Source: Myotis daubentonii (Eukaryota; Chordata; Mammalia; Chiroptera; Vespertilionidae). Taken from it: 64,000 bases of DNA. The translations under genes were made by a program, and so were the position numbers. The notes beneath the pieces were generated by a model, which made no database searches, was not told the origin of the DNA, and saw only the letters and a program-made list of their open reading frames with translations. The stretch lies in the NCBI RefSeq assembly GCF_963259705.1, contig NC_081847.1:89856546-89920545 (forward strand), given 5' to 3'. Within the stretch, counting starts at the first letter, position 1; each line of letters begins with the position of its first letter. This document shows positions 22,575-30,404 of the stretch, in pieces.

Positions 22575-23109
22575 TGCCGGGGTCCAGCCCCAGCAGGTCC
22601 AGGGGTCCCCAAAGGTGTGGACGGAGTCGGCGAAGAAGGAATGACACGGAGACAGCGTTCAGTTGATCAGCAGCCTAGCCAGGATCTCCAGCCAAGTTCT
22701 GGTCTTGATCTCCAGAGAGGCTCTGCTGTTTATTGTCTTGTTACATCCGTATTTATACCAGTTGATTTTAATCCTGTCAATTTCTATTACAAAGGTTAGG
22801 GCGTTTCTTATCTCCATTCCAGGGAGTAAAGATTATGTAGCTTAAGCATGATTGTTTGTAGTGATTAACTACCCGCCTGGCACTTAGTTAAGGAGTTTCA
22901 TCCCCTCCCTGACTTCAGGGAAAAATTCCTACCTGGGGAAACAACCTTTCTCGGAGAGGTGACCTTGGTTAAAACACACAGCGTTAAGGGGAGCAAACAT
23001 ATTAAGAACAGTATGCTATATACGCCAGGTCCCTTGAAACATATGCTGTGCAGATGTTTCTTTCCTGCAGCGACTGTGTCAAGCAGCAAGGATGGACCGG
23101 CTTCCGGCA
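22575..23109 (-). repeat. 3' LTR of the provirus
   Basis: 535 bp, TGCCGGGG...CTTCCGGCA as read on the + strand, with perfect short terminal inverted ends (TGCCGG/CCGGCA). On the - strand it has a TATAAA at 22757-22752 and AATAAA at 22734-22729. By eye it differs from the 5' LTR by about 10 substitutions and two indels (13 and 3 bp), all in the leftmost 162 bp (R/U5 side). The remaining 373 bp (U3) look identical. Confidence 0.95.
22729..22757 (-). promoter_or_regulatory. LTR TATA box and poly(A) signal (3' LTR)
   Basis: Minus-strand TATAAA (22757-22752) is followed 17 bases later by AATAAA (22734-22729). A start site about 25 bases after the TATA box would fall at or near the poly(A) signal, so R is predicted to begin here. 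Confidence 0.75.
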
Positions 23110-23124
23110 AATTCCCCCTTTTTT
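23110..23124 (-). promoter_or_regulatory. Polypurine tract
   Basis: Minus strand reads aaaaaagggggaatt directly before the 3' LTR. It is the primer for plus-strand DNA synthesis in reverse transcription. The position is as expected for an orthoretrovirus. Confidence 0.9.
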
Positions 23125-23288
23125 ATTTTTTAAATGCTCACGCATGCAAATCAGTGGCCACCTCTCAGATTGGGCCATTTAAGTCTCGGAAGAAGAGTGG
23201 CAAGCAATGATAGTGGGCATAGCTATAAACATAGTGGATGGAGCGCAGAAGGAGTCCCATTCCTGTAGAAGGTTGCCAGCCTCTTCAG

Positions 23289-23480
23289 TCAAGGGATTTC
23301 AGCTGTCCTCAAGTTATTGGTTTGATTGTCTTTGTTGGTCTGGCTAGCGGGCGGCGTCACTGGCGACAGGCTTCCTGAAGCGTCTGCAAGTTGAAGGACT
23401 GCATCAAAGGGTCCATCAGGGCCGTGGTTGATGGTGGTGTTGATGTCCGAGGAGGAGTAAGCTGTGCCCTCTGGATCCAG
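23289..23480 (-). CDS. Putative spliced accessory exon in the provirus (hypothetical)
   Basis: Begins right after an acceptor-like site (pyrimidine tract, then CCATATCAG) and stays open for 63 codons to a stop. The translation starts LDPEGTAYSSSDINTTINHG and is polar, rich in Ser, Thr, Asn and Asp, with no hydrophobic segment, so it is not an env transmembrane part. The same frame extends 20 codons upstream to an ATG inside the pyrimidine tract, which would be intronic if the acceptor is used. A donor CTTAG|GTAAGT in the leader could supply the 5' exon. I do not recognise it as Rec, Rem or Sag. Confidence 0.35.
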   Translation of the reverse strand: MDPEGTAYSSSDINTTINHGPDGPFDAVLQLADASGSLSPVTPPASQTNKDNQTNNLRTAEIP

Positions 23481-24159
23481 CTGATATGGAAAATGGAGGG
23501 TAGTAGAAAAAGAAGAGAAAGCAAAAGAACTACAAGGCATAGAAGTGTTTAGAAAAAAGAGGGAGAAGAAAGGGAAGAAGGCAGCATCCTGACACAGCCC
23601 TTTCCTTCAGCTTCCCCTTTCCCTGTGGTCCCAGGTAGAAATGGGAAACAAGTCCTATTGCAGTGAGAGGGCAGCTGCTGTCAGCCAGTCTCTGTCTTTA
23701 CCTGGGTCCCGATCTGAGCTGGGCATGGGAAGCAGGAAACAGCCATGGGGACAGGAGACCTTCCTCAGAAGGGGCGAGTGTTCAAGCCCCTGCACCATTG
23801 GGGAGGGGGGTCTGTGCCCCACCTTTGTTGCACCCCAAGTTTTCTCCTACTGGCCCCCGACTGTGCCTGTCTTAGGTTGCCCCACCCTGTGGAGTCTTAC
23901 CCGTCGTTGACTACCAGCCATCTCTGGGCCAAGTAGGGTGATGTGAGGTTCAGTTTTGTCTCCTTGATATCCTATGTCCCTCTGGCCTCCATGCCCAGCA
24001 ACTGCCTTTGGATTCCCTCGCCTGCTGGCGGGGCTCTGGCATTGATCATAGGGAACTCAGGTTTCTTCTCTAGAGAGGGCCCAGCTTACGCCATTGGGCC
24101 AGAGACAGATCCATGGTACCAGCCACCATGAGGCTTCAACCTCAGCATGAACAGAGAGC

Positions 24160-24396
24160 TCAGGCAACAGCTATGGGCAATTGGATTGTAAGAAGAGGGT
24201 CCCTCTTGGCACAAGGGTAAGAGGCACCAATACAGGACAAAGGAGAGTCCTGGAACAGGGCTTTCTCAGCCCAGGATGTCAGGCTCTTGGCACAAGACAA
24301 CTCCATGTATGGGACATATACTAGACACCCCCTAGTCATGGCAGAAAAGGGAGGTGCCCTTCCTGGAACAGTAGGGTAGGGAGATTCTAGAAAAGG
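24160..24396 (-). CDS. Second putative spliced open frame in the provirus (hypothetical)
   Basis: Starts after the acceptor-like AG at 24398-24397 (long pyrimidine tract ending GAACACAG). It is open for roughly 78 codons to a TGA, with a first ATG after 19 codons (MTRGCLVYVPYMELSCAKSL...). It is Cys-containing with a mixed hydrophobic content. It could be a remnant of an env leader exon or chance. An in-frame stop lies immediately upstream of the acceptor, so the frame depends on splicing or on the internal ATG. Confidence 0.25.
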   Translation of the reverse strand, partial: PFLESPYPTVPGRAPPFSAMTRGCLVYVPYMELSCAKSLTSWAEKALFQDSPLSCIGASYPCAKRDPLLTIQLPIAVA

Positions 24397-24599
24397 CTGT
24401 GTTCAGGAAAGAAGGAGAAAGGCCAAAGAACCAGCAAACAAGTAGTTAGATTTTTAAAAAAAGGAAAAAGGAAAGGAGATGTGGGGCAAAGCTGAGACAT
24501 GTGGAAAGACAAAAAGGAGGCACATGTGATCCTCCCAATGGACAGATTGTTCCAGCTCAGGGCTGCACATCTGCTGCAGACGGGCACTGGTCAGGTGTG

Positions 24600-27500
24600 C
24601 TATGATGAGGCAGAGATGGCGGGCGGTGAGACATAAGGTCGGACTAGACGGTCTGGAATCCACACAGGTGAGTCTGCGTCCTGTGGAAATATACAAGCAT
24701 ATCCTCTCCCCCAGGTTAAAAGTACATCAGGTCCCTTCCAGGCTCCTGTAAGCAAGTCTTTCCATTTGACGAGGGCTTTAGGTTTAGATAGATCAGGGTT
24801 CCAATGCCTGTACATCGGGGAATTTCCCTCAGAATCTACATTTAGTATATTAATTACAAATTGAGCATGTTGTAGAACATGATGAGGAGAGGAATATTTA
24901 AACTCATTTTCTTGTAATTTTTTAATTTGTGTTTTTAAAGTTTGGTGAGCCCTTTCTACTATTGCTTGGCCTTGAGGATTATAGGGTATTCCTGTAGTAT
25001 GTGCGATGCCGAATGTAGAGCATAAGTTTTTAAAAGCTCTAGAGGTATAGGCAGGCCCATTGTCAGTTTTAAGTGCCCTTGGTATTCCTAGGTAGGAAAA
25101 GCATTGGAATAGATGTTGACTTACATCTTTAAAGGCTTCTCCTGTACGTGCAGAAGCAAGGATAACATGAGAAAAGGTATCAATACAAACATGCACATAG
25201 CAAAGTTTGCCAAAAGATGGGACATGAGTAATATCCATCTGCCATAAGTCACAGGGTCTAAGTCCTCTTGGATTAACTCCAGTAGCAGGGCTAGGAAAAT
25301 GAGTAGGACAATGGCCGCAGTCACGCACAATACTTCGAGCAGCTTCTCTAGATATGCGATAACATAGACGGAGAGCAGAAGCATTTTGATGGTGAATGGC
25401 ATGAGACCGCCGGGCTTCTTCTAGAGCTGTACAAACTACTGGGCGAGTTAGTAAATCCGCCTGATAATTTCCTTCGCTTAAGGGTCCTGGTAGGCAGGAA
25501 TGAGCTCTAATATGTCCAATATAGAAAGCCTTTTCTCGTTTGTGAATGCAAGTTTGTAGCTGAGTTAACAAAGAGAAAATGGCTGTTCTTCCTTGTGGGA
25601 GAGAGGCGGTCTCAATATGAGGAAATAATTTAACTATATATTGAGAGTCAGTGTACAAGTTAAAGGGAACCTGTTGCAATTGTTCAAAAGCATAAATGAC
25701 TGCCAAAAGCTCTGTTCTCTGAGCTGACGTCTCTAGAGTTTGTTGAACATGGGTTATTGAGTCAATGATTGTTACTGCCCTACCATTAGAGGAACCATCT
25801 GTGAATACTAAGGAGGCAGGAGGTGATAATGGTTCTTTTGAACATTTAATAGGAAATATAAACGGATGTAGGGAGAGAAATTGCAATATAGGTGATCTTG
25901 GCAAATGATGTAAAATTTGCCCTGGGAAGTTACCTATAGCTATTTGCCACTCTTCTTCAAATTGTAATAGTGTGTCTAATTGTTCTCTTTTATAAGGTAT
26001 TATTATCTCAGTAACTTCTCTTCCAAAGAGTTCGATACTGCGTCGTCTACCTTTGATAATGAGAGTGGCCACTAGGGAGGGATAGGGTGGTACAATCTTC
26101 CTAGGAGTGACAGGTAAATGTATCCATTCTAATGGTCCTTCCTGCCACAAGCATCCTGTAGGAGTATATTTAGTGGCTAGAATAATTAAGGCCCAAGATT
26201 TGGAATAATCTAGATACTGTAGTTGCTGTTTATTGATGGCCTGTTCTATTTTTGCTATAGCCTTTTCTCCTTCTACAGTTAATTGTCGGGGAGACTTAGG
26301 GTTAGAATCTCCCTTTAAAATGTCAAATAGAGGTTTCAAGTCAAGAGTGGTTATTTTTAGATATGGCCTGACCCAGTTGATATCACCTAATAGTTTCTGA
26401 TAATCATTCAATGTGTTTAAATGATCTTTTCTTAATTGTAGAGGCTGATGGGTGATAGTAGAGGTATGTAATATTCTGCCTAAGTATGAAAAAGAAGGTT
26501 CAGTCTGAATCTTTTCTGGGGCTATTTTTAGACCATGTTCTTCTAAAGCAAGGATGGTCTGAGTAAGAATTTCCTGTAAAGTAGCCCGATCTTTATGAGC
26601 TAGTAAAATATCATCCATATAATGAATAAGATATAGATCTGAAAATTTCTTTCTAATAACTTGCAATGCCTGATCTACAAACTTTTGACATAATGTAGGA
26701 CTATTTTTCATCCCTTGTGGGAGAACCTTCCATTGGTATCTCTGATAAGGCTGTTTAAAGTTTTCTGATGGTATGCTGAATGCGAATCTTTGACAATCAG
26801 CTGGGTGAAGAGGTATAGTGAAAAAACAATCCTGTAAGTCAATAACAACAACACAATACTCCTGTGGAATTGCCACAGGGGAGGGCAATCCAGGTTGTAA
26901 GGAACCCATATCTTCCATGGTGGCATTTATGGCTCTTAGATCTTGCAAAAGTCTCCACTTGCCTGATTTCTTTCTTATTACAAATATGGGTGTGTTCCAG
27001 GGACTATTTGATGGCTCTATATGTCCCTCTGCTAATTGCTGATCAATTAATTGTCGGGCTGCTGATATTTTCTCAGATGTTAAGGGCCATTGCTCAACCC
27101 ATACTGGTTGTGACGATTTCCAGACTATGGGATCAGCAGTCCTAAGGGCAATGGCCCCAATTACAGATCCTGTCGAGGAGTGTGAGGTATTACTTTCCTT
27201 TCCTAATCCCTTTCCTGGATTAAATCTCGTGTCTAGCATCTGTGATGTTACTCTATCACTGGGGCTATATAATACAACTCCCATTTGAGACAAGATATCT
27301 CTTCCCCATAATGTAAAGGGGATAGTCGTAATTACATAGGGACAGAATGTCCCTGAATGTTGATCTTCATCAGCCCAAGTTAGAATCTGAGAACTCTTTT
27401 TTACATTAGATGCCTTGCCTAGTCCTACTAGGGAAGTGGAGGTGGTGTGCGTGGGCCATGAAGAGGGCCAATCCTTCTCTGCTATGCAGGAAACATCTGC

Positions 27501-28037
27501 TCCTGTATCCAATAGACCTTCAATTGGTTTTCCCTGAATTTGTAAAATTTTTGTAGGTCTAGTAGCATGGATTTCTTGTATCCAAAATGCTGCATCACTA
27601 GATCCAAAGCCTCCAGCCCCTCTAGCTTCCTGGGTAACAGCTGTCCCTATTTTATGTATTGGTAACAGGAGTAATTGGGCAATTCTCTGGTTGGGCTGAA
27701 TCTGTATAGTTGTGGTGGGTGGGGAAAGTAAAATCTGTATTTCTCCTGTGTAGTCTGCATCAACAACTCCTGGGATGACTAAGATCCCCTGTAAGGAGGT
27801 GGAGCTCCGCCCTAATATTAAACCTACAGTTCCCTCAGGCAGCGGCCCAGACACTCCTGTAGGAATGGCTACTACTGGTGAGTCTGGGGTTAGTATTGCA
27901 TGGGTGGTTGAGTGGAGGTCCAATCCTGCACTGCCTGGGGTTGCCCTGAAGAGGTCACTGACTGATTGAAATTTGCAAAGGGGTTGAAGGTTGATGCCCC
28001 TATTATTGCAGGGGCCTGGGGCTGGCCCCTTCTCAAG
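24600..28037 (-). CDS. pro-pol: Pro-Pol: dUTPase, protease, RT, RNase H, integrase
   Basis: Reached from gag by a -1 frameshift; codons count from 28037, and residue numbers here start at the TTG at 27923. dUTPase: motif 1 (GSAGLDLHS) spans that TTG, GRSS at 38-41, DADYTG at 55-60, GGFGSS at 104-109. Protease: active site LLDTGA at 137-142, G-patch-like GKGLGK at 237-242. RT: first Asp 362, LPQG 401-404, YMDD 435-438. RNase H: Asp709, Glu738, Asp759, Asp823. Integrase: His841/His845/Cys869/Cys872 zinc site, then Asp897, Asp954 and Glu990, with 35 residues between the last two. All catalytic residues that can be seen are present. Protease and RT share one frame, unlike MMTV or MPMV, where a second frameshift is needed. 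Confidence 0.95.
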   Translation of the reverse strand, partial: LEKGPAPGPCNNRGINLQPLCKFQSVSDLFRATPGSAGLDLHSTTHAILTPDSPVVAIPTGVSGPLPEGTVGLILGRSSTSLQGILVIPGVVDADYTGEIQILLSPPTTTIQIQPNQRIAQLLLLPIHKIGTAVTQEARGAGGFGSSDAAFWIQEIHATRPTKILQIQGKPIEGLLDTGADVSCIAEKDWPSSWPTHTTSTSLVGLGKASNVKKSSQILTWADEDQHSGTFCPYVITTIPFTLWGRDILSQMGVVLYSPSDRVTSQMLDTRFNPGKGLGKESNTSHSSTGSVIGAIALRTADPIVWKSSQPVWVEQWPLTSEKISAARQLIDQQLAEGHIEPSNSPWNTPIFVIRKKSGKWRLLQDLRAINATMEDMGSLQPGLPSPVAIPQEYCVVVIDLQDCFFTIPLHPADCQRFAFSIPSENFKQPYQRYQWKVLPQGMKNSPTLCQKFVDQALQVIRKKFSDLYLIHYMDDILLAHKDRATLQEILTQTILALEEHGLKIAPEKIQTEPSFSYLGRILHTSTITHQPLQLRKDHLNTLNDYQKLLGDINWVRPYLKITTLDLKPLFDILKGDSNPKSPRQLTVEGEKAIAKIEQAINKQQLQYLDYSKSWALIILATKYTPTGCLWQEGPLEWIHLPVTPRKIVPPYPSLVATLIIKGRRRSIELFGREVTEIIIPYKREQLDTLLQFEEEWQIAIGNFPGQILHHLPRSPILQFLSLHPFIFPIKCSKEPLSPPASLVFTDGSSNGRAVTIIDSITHVQQTLETSAQRTELLAVIYAFEQLQQVPFNLYTDSQYIVKLFPHIETASLPQGRTAIFSLLTQLQTCIHKREKAFYIGHIRAHSCLPGPLSEGNYQADLLTRPVVCTALEEARRSHAIHHQNASALRLCYRISREAARSIVRDCGHCPTHFPSPATGVNPRGLRPCDLWQMDITHVPSFGKLCYVHVCIDTFSHVILASARTGEAFKDVSQHLFQCFSYLGIPRALKTDNGPAYTSRAFKNLCSTFGIAHTTGIPYNPQGQAIVERAHQTLKTQIKKLQENEFKYSSPHHVLQHAQFVINILNVDSEGNSPMYRHWNPDLSKPKALVKWKDLLTGAWKGPDVLLTWGRGYACIFPQDADSPVWIPDRLVRPYVSPPAISASS

Positions 28038-29659
28038 TTTCCCAATTGAGGTGATGGGATATAACCTCCTTGGGAGCTATTTGTAGAGTTTAAAGGCCGA
28101 CCATTTTTATGGTATTTTGATCTACATTCCTTTGCCCAATGGAATCCTTTCTGACATCGGGGACAAATGGTTTTTGGAGGATTAATATTATTCCCTAACG
28201 TATTTCCAGGCTGTCGAGGAGCTTGCCATCTGGCCTGAGTATTATTATTATTTTTATTTGGGCATTCTCTGCTAAAGTGCCCAGATAAGCCACAAGAGTA
28301 GCAGTTCATATTTCTTTTATTACCTATATTATTGCTGGCTTGTCCTATAGCCTGTACATATTGAGGGTATGTCTCCCCTTTGAGAGCTGCAGCTATAGCT
28401 ACACCCTGTATAAATGCTGGACTTACATCAGCACACTGTTTTATAAAATCATTTATAGTTCCTGTTCTGCGAATCGGCCTTAATAAAGCCTGACAGGTAT
28501 TATTAGCATTTTCAAAAGCCAGTTGTTTGATTAGGATATCGGCTGCCTCTTTGTTATTGATTACTCTCTTGACTGCCTGCATGAGGCGAGAAAGGAAATC
28601 CTGATATGGTTCCTCGACCTTCTGTTTAACCTCTGTAAGGGTGGTTGTTTTTCCTGCTGTACACGGTAGGGATTTCCAGGCACTTACTGCACAACTGGTT
28701 ACTTTGGTAAGTGCCTCTGTGGGCATATTCATTTGCTCCTCAGCCGTGTTAAAATCACCTTCTCCTAATATCATGTCTAGGGTTATTCCTTTTCTGGTTT
28801 TTCCGCTAGTGGCTACAGCTTTCTTAGCAAGATCATCATATTCAGTTTTCCATAATAAGTAATCGCCTCCTGAGAGACAGGATTTACAAACCTGTGACCA
28901 ATCATAAGGAGTCATCCATTTACTGGCTAGGGTTTCTACCAAGGTTTGTGTGTAAGGAGCTAGAGGTCCATATTCAGAGCAGGCCAATTTTAATTCTTTA
29001 AGTACTTTGTAAGGTATAGGCTCCAAGGTGGGGTTTCTATTCCCACCAGACTCATTCTCATATGTAACTGGGAAGCAGAGTGAGAATTCAAGATCTCCAT
29101 TAGCTTCAGCTTCTCTTATCGCCCTTTGAAATTTAGACATGGAGCTCCTAGGAGCCACAGGACCTGGTTTAGGCTTCCTTTCTAATTTGGGGAGCCTGTT
29201 TTGAATGGGAGGGCCACTCTCCTCTCTACTGACTGGAAAGGACCAATGGTCATGTTTATGATATTTATTCTCCTCCCGATCAGTAGGCATAGCTAAATTG
29301 CTTTTAGATTGAGCTGAAGACAATGATGATGTATCCTCTCTGGGTGGAGCCGAGGGACTATTTAAATTTTGAGAAAGTTCAACCGTTTTTGCCTCTGGTG
29401 CCAAGGTGTCACAGATTGATTCCCAGAGGGAAAAGAAACATGGCAGGACCTCGTCAGATTCATGGTGTTTCTTTAATTGCTTTCCTACTTCAACCCAAGT
29501 TTTTAAATTAACAGTTCCATCCTCTGGAAGCCATTGACATACTTCTTCTATAAAACTTTCTGTCTCACTGGGAGTAACCTTAACTCCAATTCTGCTAGTA
29601 AGCATATGCGTTAAAAGATTAATACAAAGTCTTTTTTCTTTAGACTCAGTATGACCCAT
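27890..29659 (-). CDS. gag: Gag polyprotein
   Basis: 589 codons, open from ATG to stop. The N-terminus MGHTESK fits a myristoylation signal with Gly2 and Ser6. A PSAP late-domain motif lies at 102-105. The capsid region is about 175-440 with the major homology region near 344-363 (VKQKVEEPYQDFLSRL). Nucleocapsid has two CX2CX4HX4C zinc knuckles at 453-466 and 499-512. The last 50 codons overlap pro in the -1 frame, and the slippery GGGAAAC covers codons 539-541. Gag forms the particle and packages RNA. Length and order fit class II retroviruses; cleavage sites cannot be placed by eye. Confidence 0.95.
   Translation of the reverse strand: MGHTESKEKRLCINLLTHMLTSRIGVKVTPSETESFIEEVCQWLPEDGTVNLKTWVEVGKQLKKHHESDEVLPCFFSLWESICDTLAPEAKTVELSQNLNSPSAPPREDTSSLSSAQSKSNLAMPTDREENKYHKHDHWSFPVSREESGPPIQNRLPKLERKPKPGPVAPRSSMSKFQRAIREAEANGDLEFSLCFPVTYENESGGNRNPTLEPIPYKVLKELKLACSEYGPLAPYTQTLVETLASKWMTPYDWSQVCKSCLSGGDYLLWKTEYDDLAKKAVATSGKTRKGITLDMILGEGDFNTAEEQMNMPTEALTKVTSCAVSAWKSLPCTAGKTTTLTEVKQKVEEPYQDFLSRLMQAVKRVINNKEAADILIKQLAFENANNTCQALLRPIRRTGTINDFIKQCADVSPAFIQGVAIAAALKGETYPQYVQAIGQASNNIGNKRNMNCYSCGLSGHFSRECPNKNNNNTQARWQAPRQPGNTLGNNINPPKTICPRCQKGFHWAKECRSKYHKNGRPLNSTNSSQGGYIPSPQLGNLRRGQPQAPAIIGASTFNPFANFNQSVTSSGQPQAVQDWTSTQPPMQY
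27996..28043 (-). promoter_or_regulatory. Gag-Pro -1 ribosomal frameshift signal (slippery site + pseudoknot)
   Basis: Heptamer G_GGA_AAC at 28043-28037, in the gag zero frame. After a 7-nt spacer comes stem 1 GGGGCC (28029-28024) pairing with GGCCCC (28016-28011). The loop GCCCC (28022-28018) pairs with GGGGC (28000-27996), giving a compact H-type pseudoknot with a 10-nt second loop. The layout closely resembles the betaretroviral (SRV/MPMV, MMTV) gag-pro signals. The -1 frame is open from here into dUTPase. Confidence 0.92.
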
Positions 29660-29782
29660 CCTGTCAATCTAAGTTTTGTACTAACTACCCGCTTACCCTA
29701 CTTATCCTCTATAGGGGGGGTCTGAAGCACCCTACGGTGCAGTCCTATCCGTCCCAAGTACGGGGGGACTTACCTAAGGGAA
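29660..29782 (-). promoter_or_regulatory. Proviral leader with major splice donor
   Basis: Untranslated leader between primer site and gag. A near-perfect donor CTTAG|GTAAGT (boundary 29774/29773) lies nine bases after the primer site. It implies a spliced subgenomic RNA even though no env is visible. A packaging signal is expected in this region but was not identified. Confidence 0.8.
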
Positions 29783-29798
29783 CCCTGTTCGGGCGCCA
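29783..29798 (-). promoter_or_regulatory. Primer-binding site, tRNA-Lys3 type
   Basis: Minus strand TGGCGCCCGAACAGGG, two bases inside the 5' LTR, complementary to the 3' end of tRNA-Lys3 over 16 bases. Lys primers are typical of many class II elements. Confidence 0.93.
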
Positions 29799-29800
29799 GA

Positions 29801-30351
29801 TGCCGGGGTCCAACCCCAGCAGGTCCAGGGGTTCCCAAAGGCGTAGACGGAGTCGGCGAAGAAGGAAGGACACGGAGACAGTGTTCAGTTGATCAGCAGC
29901 CTAGCCAGGATCTCTAGCCAGGATCTCCAGCCAAGTTCTGGTCTGGATCTCCAGAGAAGTTCTGCTGCTGTTTATTGCCTTGTTACATCCGTATTTATAC
30001 CAGTTGATTTTAATCCTGTCAATTTCTATTACAAAGGTTAGGGCGTTTCTTATCTCCATTCCAGGGAGTAAAGATTATGTAGCTTAAGCATGATTGTTTG
30101 TAGTGATTAACTACCCGCCTGGCACTTAGTTAAGGAGTTTCATCCCCTCCCTGACTTCAGGGAAAAATTCCTACCTGGGGAAACAACCTTTCTCGGAGAG
30201 GTGACCTTGGTTAAAACACACAGCGTTAAGGGGAGCAAACATATTAAGAACAGTATGCTATATACGCCAGGTCCCTTGAAACATATGCTGTGCAGATGTT
30301 TCTTTCCTGCAGCGACTGTGTCAAGCAGCAAGGATGGACCGGCTTCCGGCA
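29801..30351 (-). repeat. 5' LTR of the provirus
   Basis: 551 bp, same TG...CA ends as the left LTR. Minus-strand TATAAA at 29999-29994 and AATAAA at 29976-29971. Relative to the 3' LTR it has a 13-bp tandem duplication in the 'agccaggatct' stretch and an extra CTG. Transcription of the provirus would start near 29970 and run leftward. Confidence 0.95.
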
Positions 30352-30357
30352 ATTGTG
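30352..30357. repeat. Provirus target duplication, right copy
   Basis: attgtg immediately after the CA of the right LTR, identical to 22569-22574. Confidence 0.95.
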
Positions 30358-30404
30358 AACCTCTTCTACATGGATTTAGGTCCTTTCATCTCATTGGGCT
30401 ATTT

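Larger units (their letters stand above)
23125..24599 (-). other. Env-less segment between pol and 3' LTR
   Basis: About 1.5 kb where env would normally lie. I see no signal peptide, furin site, fusion peptide or immunosuppressive-type motif. There are two strong acceptor-like sites (AG at 24398-24397 and 23482-23481) after long pyrimidine tracts. An open frame of about 80 codons follows the first and one of 63 codons follows the second. The segment may carry an RNA export element or accessory exons, or may be what remains after env deletion. Confidence 0.6.
22575..30351 (-). mobile_element. Full-length class II (betaretrovirus-like) endogenous provirus, env-less
   Basis: A 7,777-bp provirus on the - strand: 5' LTR at the right (29801-30351), Lys3-type primer site, leader with splice donor, gag, frameshift signal, dUTPase-protease-pol in one frame, a 1.5-kb env-less segment, polypurine tract, 3' LTR at the left (22575-23109). 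Matching 6-bp duplications flank it. Gag and Pro-Pol are open throughout, so the insertion is probably young on the mammalian scale. It lies in the intron between host exons E and F, antisense to the gene. The lack of env suggests an intracellular or trans-dependent life style like that of IAPs, though env loss in this single copy is also possible. Confidence 0.95.

Noticed and set aside
23641..24131. + strand ORFs in the env-less proviral segment
   Set aside because: They are antisense to the provirus, with no promoter or domain.
26708..27145. Open frames of 72-93 codons inside the provirus
   Set aside because: Shadow frames of pol with no start context, domain or conservation signal.
27883..27973. 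A_AAT_TTC at about 27973 as the gag-pro slippery site
   Set aside because: It fits X_XXY_YYZ in frame, but GGGAAAC upstream has a canonical heptamer, correct spacing and a pseudoknot, so this one is unnecessary.
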